Assembly (NCBI GenBank): GCA_016776525.1
Contig: JADHTD010000103.1
Span: 1 to 8,799, forward strand
Direction: 5' to 3'
Length of the DNA: 8,799 bases
DNA from: Rhodospirillales bacterium
GTDB lineage: Bacteria; Pseudomonadota; Alphaproteobacteria; Rhodospirillales; JADHTD01
A program made the translations under genes and the position numbers. Under the pieces are notes generated by a model. It ran no database searches and had not been told where the DNA came from. It saw only the letters and a list, made by a program, of their open reading frames with translations. Of the stretch, positions 6,097-8,799 are shown in pieces. Numbering within the stretch: position 1 is the stretch's first letter; the number at the start of each line of letters is the position of its first letter.

Positions 6097-7593
6097 ATGC
6101 CGAAAGACGAATTCAAAACTCCCGATCTCCGCGTATATGGCGAAAATCCCGCCCTTGAACCCGATTCCATGGGCCATTCCAGCCCCTATAAGGCGTTACC
6201 AGAGCACCAGGAGTCTCTGGGCTTTCCAGGCGAATTGGTTGACGGCTGGCATGACAAAGCCATCGACAAGATGGGCGACCTGTTGTCCAAGAACCGAGCG
6301 CTCAAGGTCTATCTGGATTCCTGCGTCAAATGCGGCGCCTGCACGGATAAGTGCCACTATTACCTGGGCACCGGCGACCCCAAGAACATGCCGGTCGCCC
6401 GCCAGGACCTACTGCGCCAGGTCTACCGCCGCCACTTCACGTTACCCGGCAAACTGTTTCCGGGGCTGGTCGGCGCCAAGGACCTGTCGGAAGAGGTACT
6501 CGAAGACTGGTACACGTATTTCCACCAATGCTCCCAGTGCCGCCGCTGTTCGGTGTTCTGCCCCTACGGCATCGACACCGCCGAGATTTCCATGGCGGCC
6601 CGCGAGATCATGGATCACATCGGGATCGGCCAGAAGTACTGCAACGAGATCATCGCCAAGGTCCACCAGATCGGTAACAATCTGGGCTTGCCGGAAGCGG
6701 CCCTGATCGACACCCTGGAAGGCCTGGAAGAAGACGTCGAAGAAGAGACCGGCGTTGCCGTACGTTTTCCGGTTAACGAAGAAGGTGCCGATGTCCTGTT
6801 GGTTACGCCGAGTGCCGATTTCTTCGCCGAACCCCATGTCGACGGGTTGATCGGTTACGCCAAGGTTTTCCATCAAGCCGGCATCTCCTGGACGGTCAGT
6901 TCCTACGCCTCGGAAGCCGCCAATTTCGCGCTGTTCACCGGCTCTTACGAACACATGCACAAGATCTCTTCGCGCATCCGCAAGGCGGCGCAGGAGCTCG
7001 GCGTCAAACGCATCATCTTCGGCGAATGCGGCCATGCCTGGCGGGTCGCTTACAGCTTCCTCAACACTCTGGCGGGGCCGTGGGATTTCCTCGACCCGGC
7101 TTATCCAACGCCACAGCATATCTGTGAAGTGACCCTTGATCTGATTGAACGCGGGGCAATTAACCTGGACCCGTCGGCCAACGACGACAAGGTTCTCACC
7201 TTCCATGATTCCTGCAACGTCGCCCGGGCGTCCCGCATGGGCGATACACCGGGCGGCCAATTCCACATCCCGCGCGCCGTCATCAAGGCCGCCGTCAACA
7301 AATTCGTCGACATGGCGCCGGACACCATTCACGAAAAGACTTTCTGCTGCGGCGGTGGTGGTGGTCTGCTCACCGACGACCTAACGGAACTTCGGGTCAA
7401 GGGCGCTCTGCCGCGCATGGAGGCCCTCCAGGATGTAGTCGATACCCATGGCGTCACCCACATGGCTGCTATTTGCGCCATCTGTAAGAGCCAGTTCACC
7501 AAGGTTATGCCCTATTACGGGTTCTCCATGGACATGGTCGTATCGATCCACCAGTTGGTCAGCGAAGCTATCCTGCTCGGAACCAAGGAATAA
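6097..7593 (+). CDS. dsrK: DsrK, HdrD-like iron-sulfur protein of the DsrMKJOP complex
   Basis: This 498-residue cytoplasmic protein resembles heterodisulfide reductase subunit HdrD and works with DsrM on the DsrC cysteines. Two ferredoxin-type [4Fe-4S] motifs are complete: C76-x2-C79-x2-C82-x3-C86 (CVKCGACTDKC) and C145-x2-C148-x2-C151-x3-C155 (CSQCRRCSVFC). The C-terminal half has CCG-domain cysteines expected to bind a noncubane [4Fe-4S] cluster: C311 (GECGHAWR), C373 (HDSCNVAR), C417-C418 (CCGGGGG) and C460-x2-C463 (CAIC). A soluble character is clear, with no membrane helix. Gly-rich GGGGG after the CC pair is typical of DsrK. The gap to dsrL is 26 nt. Confidence 0.96.
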   Translation: MPKDEFKTPDLRVYGENPALEPDSMGHSSPYKALPEHQESLGFPGELVDGWHDKAIDKMGDLLSKNRALKVYLDSCVKCGACTDKCHYYLGTGDPKNMPVARQDLLRQVYRRHFTLPGKLFPGLVGAKDLSEEVLEDWYTYFHQCSQCRRCSVFCPYGIDTAEISMAAREIMDHIGIGQKYCNEIIAKVHQIGNNLGLPEAALIDTLEGLEEDVEEETGVAVRFPVNEEGADVLLVTPSADFFAEPHVDGLIGYAKVFHQAGISWTVSSYASEAANFALFTGSYEHMHKISSRIRKAAQELGVKRIIFGECGHAWRVAYSFLNTLAGPWDFLDPAYPTPQHICEVTLDLIERGAINLDPSANDDKVLTFHDSCNVARASRMGDTPGGQFHIPRAVIKAAVNKFVDMAPDTIHEKTFCCGGGGGLLTDDLTELRVKGALPRMEALQDVVDTHGVTHMAAICAICKSQFTKVMPYYGFSMDMVVSIHQLVSEAILLGTKE

Positions 7594-7610
7594 GACTAAA
7601 TAAAGACATA

Positions 7611-7615
7611 AGGGA
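7611..7615 (+). promoter_or_regulatory. Ribosome binding site of dsrL
   Basis: AGGGA lies 4 nt before the ATG at 7620 and 10 nt before an in-frame ATG at 7626. Neither spacing is ideal, so the start is ambiguous by two codons. A third ATG at 7638 is too far away to be served well. Confidence 0.55.
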
Positions 7616-7619
7616 AGTA

Positions 7620-8799
7620 ATGACGATGACGGAGACGATGACGGAGACGGAGACGACCTTGGATCCAGCATTGAGCTATCGCCGGTATGCGGAAGGCGAA
7701 ACCGCATGGGACGACTGGACAGAGCAGATTTTCCAGGCAAGCTGGACCCACAAGTGTCCGACCTATGTCCACCGCACGCCACCGTGCCAGGGCGGCTGTC
7801 CGTCCGGCCACGACATCCGCGGCTGGCTGGCCATTGCCCGCGGCATGGAAAAACCTCCCGTCGAAGGTATGAGCTGGCAGGAATACGCCTTCCAGCGCAT
7901 GGTCGAAGCCAACCCCTTCCCCGCCACCATGGGCCGGGTCTGTCCGGCTCCCTGCGAAGACGGCTGCAACCGCAACGAGGTTGATGATTTCGTCGGCATC
8001 AACGCTGTCGAACAGTACGTTGGCGACTGGGCTATCGAAAACAAGATCAAACTACCCGAAGCCGGCACCGACACCGGCAAGAAAGTCGCCGTCATCGGCG
8101 GCGGTCCGGCCGGACTGGCAGCGGTCTTTTTCCTGCGCCGCGAAGGCCATGCGGTGACCCTCTTCGAGGAACACGAAAAACTGGGCGGCATGATGCGATA
8201 CGGCATTCCCGGTTACCGGACGCCGCGCGACATGCTTGATGCGGAAACCCAGCGCATCCTCGACCTGGGTGTTGAAGTGCGAACCGAAACCCGGGTCGGC
8301 ACCGATGTGTCCCTGGACGAGGTGGAAAAGGAATTCGACGCCATCCTGTGGGCCATTGGCGCGCAAAATGGCCGCCCGCTGCCGATCCCCGGCGCCGACG
8401 CCACCAACTGCATAAGCGGTGTCGCCTTCCTGGATGCCTTCAACCAGGACCGTTTGCAGCATGTCACCGGCCGCGTCATTGTCGTCGGCGGCGGCGATAC
8501 CTCCATCGATGTGGCCTCCGTCGCCCGCCGCCTCGGACACATCACGGTTTCCCACGAACACGACCTGCCGGAATTCGTGGTACTCGGTCACACCGCCCAC
8601 GACGTTGCCTCGACGGCAATCCGCGAAGGGGCCGACGTGACCCTGACCTCACTATTTCCCATCGAGGAAATGACGGCCGCCGAACGGGAAAGGGAAGACG
8701 CCAAGCGCGAAGGCGTCGATCTGCGGGGCGCTGTTATGCCGCTGGAGGTAATCCTCAACGACGAAGGCCGCGCCATCGCCCTGAAGATGTGCAAATGCG
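7620..8799 (+). CDS. dsrL: DsrL, iron-sulfur flavoprotein NAD(P)-linked oxidoreductase (3' end outside window)
   Basis: 393 codons are visible without a stop before the edge, against about 650 in known DsrL proteins. DsrL resembles the small subunit of glutamate synthase and is thought to take electrons from DsrAB to NAD(P)+ in sulfur oxidisers. N-terminal Fe-S cysteines follow the GltD-type pattern: C46-x9-C56-x3-C60 (ending CQGGC) and C108-x3-C112-x3-C116 (CPAPCEDGC). A FAD-binding Rossmann motif follows at 155-165 (KVAVIGGGPAG), then EKLGGMMRYGIPGYR (187-201), LWAIGA (243-248) and an NAD(P)-binding motif VIVVGGGDTSID (286-297). The start used is 7620; 7626 is nearly as good. The first codons are a tandem repeat. 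dsrL marks this as an oxidative dsr cluster; its subtype cannot be judged without the C-terminus. Confidence 0.95.
   Translation, partial: MTMTETMTETETTLDPALSYRRYAEGETAWDDWTEQIFQASWTHKCPTYVHRTPPCQGGCPSGHDIRGWLAIARGMEKPPVEGMSWQEYAFQRMVEANPFPATMGRVCPAPCEDGCNRNEVDDFVGINAVEQYVGDWAIENKIKLPEAGTDTGKKVAVIGGGPAGLAAVFFLRREGHAVTLFEEHEKLGGMMRYGIPGYRTPRDMLDAETQRILDLGVEVRTETRVGTDVSLDEVEKEFDAILWAIGAQNGRPLPIPGADATNCISGVAFLDAFNQDRLQHVTGRVIVVGGGDTSIDVASVARRLGHITVSHEHDLPEFVVLGHTAHDVASTAIREGADVTLTSLFPIEEMTAAEREREDAKREGVDLRGAVMPLEVILNDEGRAIALKMCKC
7623..7646 (+). repeat. 12-bp tandem repeat at the dsrL start
   Basis: The unit ACGATGACGGAG occurs twice in direct tandem (7623-7634 and 7635-7646), then degenerates into ACGGAGACG (7647-7655). 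It encodes Thr-Met-Thr-Glu repeats at the extreme N-terminus, and each copy carries an in-frame ATG. Gain or loss of a unit would keep the frame. Confidence 0.85.

Noticed and set aside
6442..7332. 296-codon frame on the - strand across dsrK
   Set aside because: It is an antisense shadow of dsrK, whose iron-sulfur motifs on the + strand are unmistakable.
1..8799. CRISPR array, tRNA, rRNA or insertion sequence
   Set aside because: No regularly spaced repeats, cloverleaf-like segments, transposase motifs or terminal inverted repeats were seen.

Overview
The window carries the front part of a sulfur-oxidation-type (reverse) dissimilatory sulfite reductase operon, in the order dsrA-dsrB-dsrE-dsrF-dsrH-dsrC-dsrM-dsrK-dsrL, all on the + strand. 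dsrL runs off the right edge. DsrEFH and DsrL, together with a DsrC that keeps both C-terminal cysteines, point to a chemotrophic or phototrophic sulfur oxidiser rather than a sulfate reducer; no dsrD is present. The GC-rich third codon positions and the gene order fit a proteobacterium. An alphaproteobacterium is possible, but that is only a guess from general resemblance.

Left region (1-784): a divergent - strand gene, cut by the left edge, encodes an Fe(II)/2-oxoglutarate-dependent dioxygenase-like protein of the TauD/TfdA type. Centre-left (785-1327): a 543-bp divergent intergenic region with no convincing gene. It has an AT-rich half holding a perfect 10-bp inverted repeat and a sigma70-like promoter candidate, then a GC-richer half that could form a roughly 320-nt dsr leader with small hairpins.

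Right region (1328-8799): DsrAB (siroheme/[4Fe-4S] enzyme), DsrEFH (sulfurtransferase), DsrC (sulfur carrier), DsrM (membrane cytochrome b), DsrK (HdrD-like Fe-S protein) and DsrL (Fe-S flavoprotein oxidoreductase). By the established model, sulfane sulfur passes through DsrE Cys78 to DsrC Cys109. DsrMK oxidises DsrC to the trisulfide form, DsrAB oxidises the bound sulfur to sulfite, and DsrL takes the electrons towards NAD(P)+. Genes are tightly spaced (13-48 nt) except around dsrC. dsrC has a 100-nt gap upstream with an extended -10 promoter candidate, and a 69-nt gap downstream holding a stable hairpin. Together these suggest that dsrC is expressed and stabilised separately from its neighbours.

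The core is a known pathway. The less ordinary parts are the divergent dioxygenase, the inverted repeat and leader, the signals bracketing dsrC, the acidic insertion in DsrF and the start-codon tandem repeat of dsrL.
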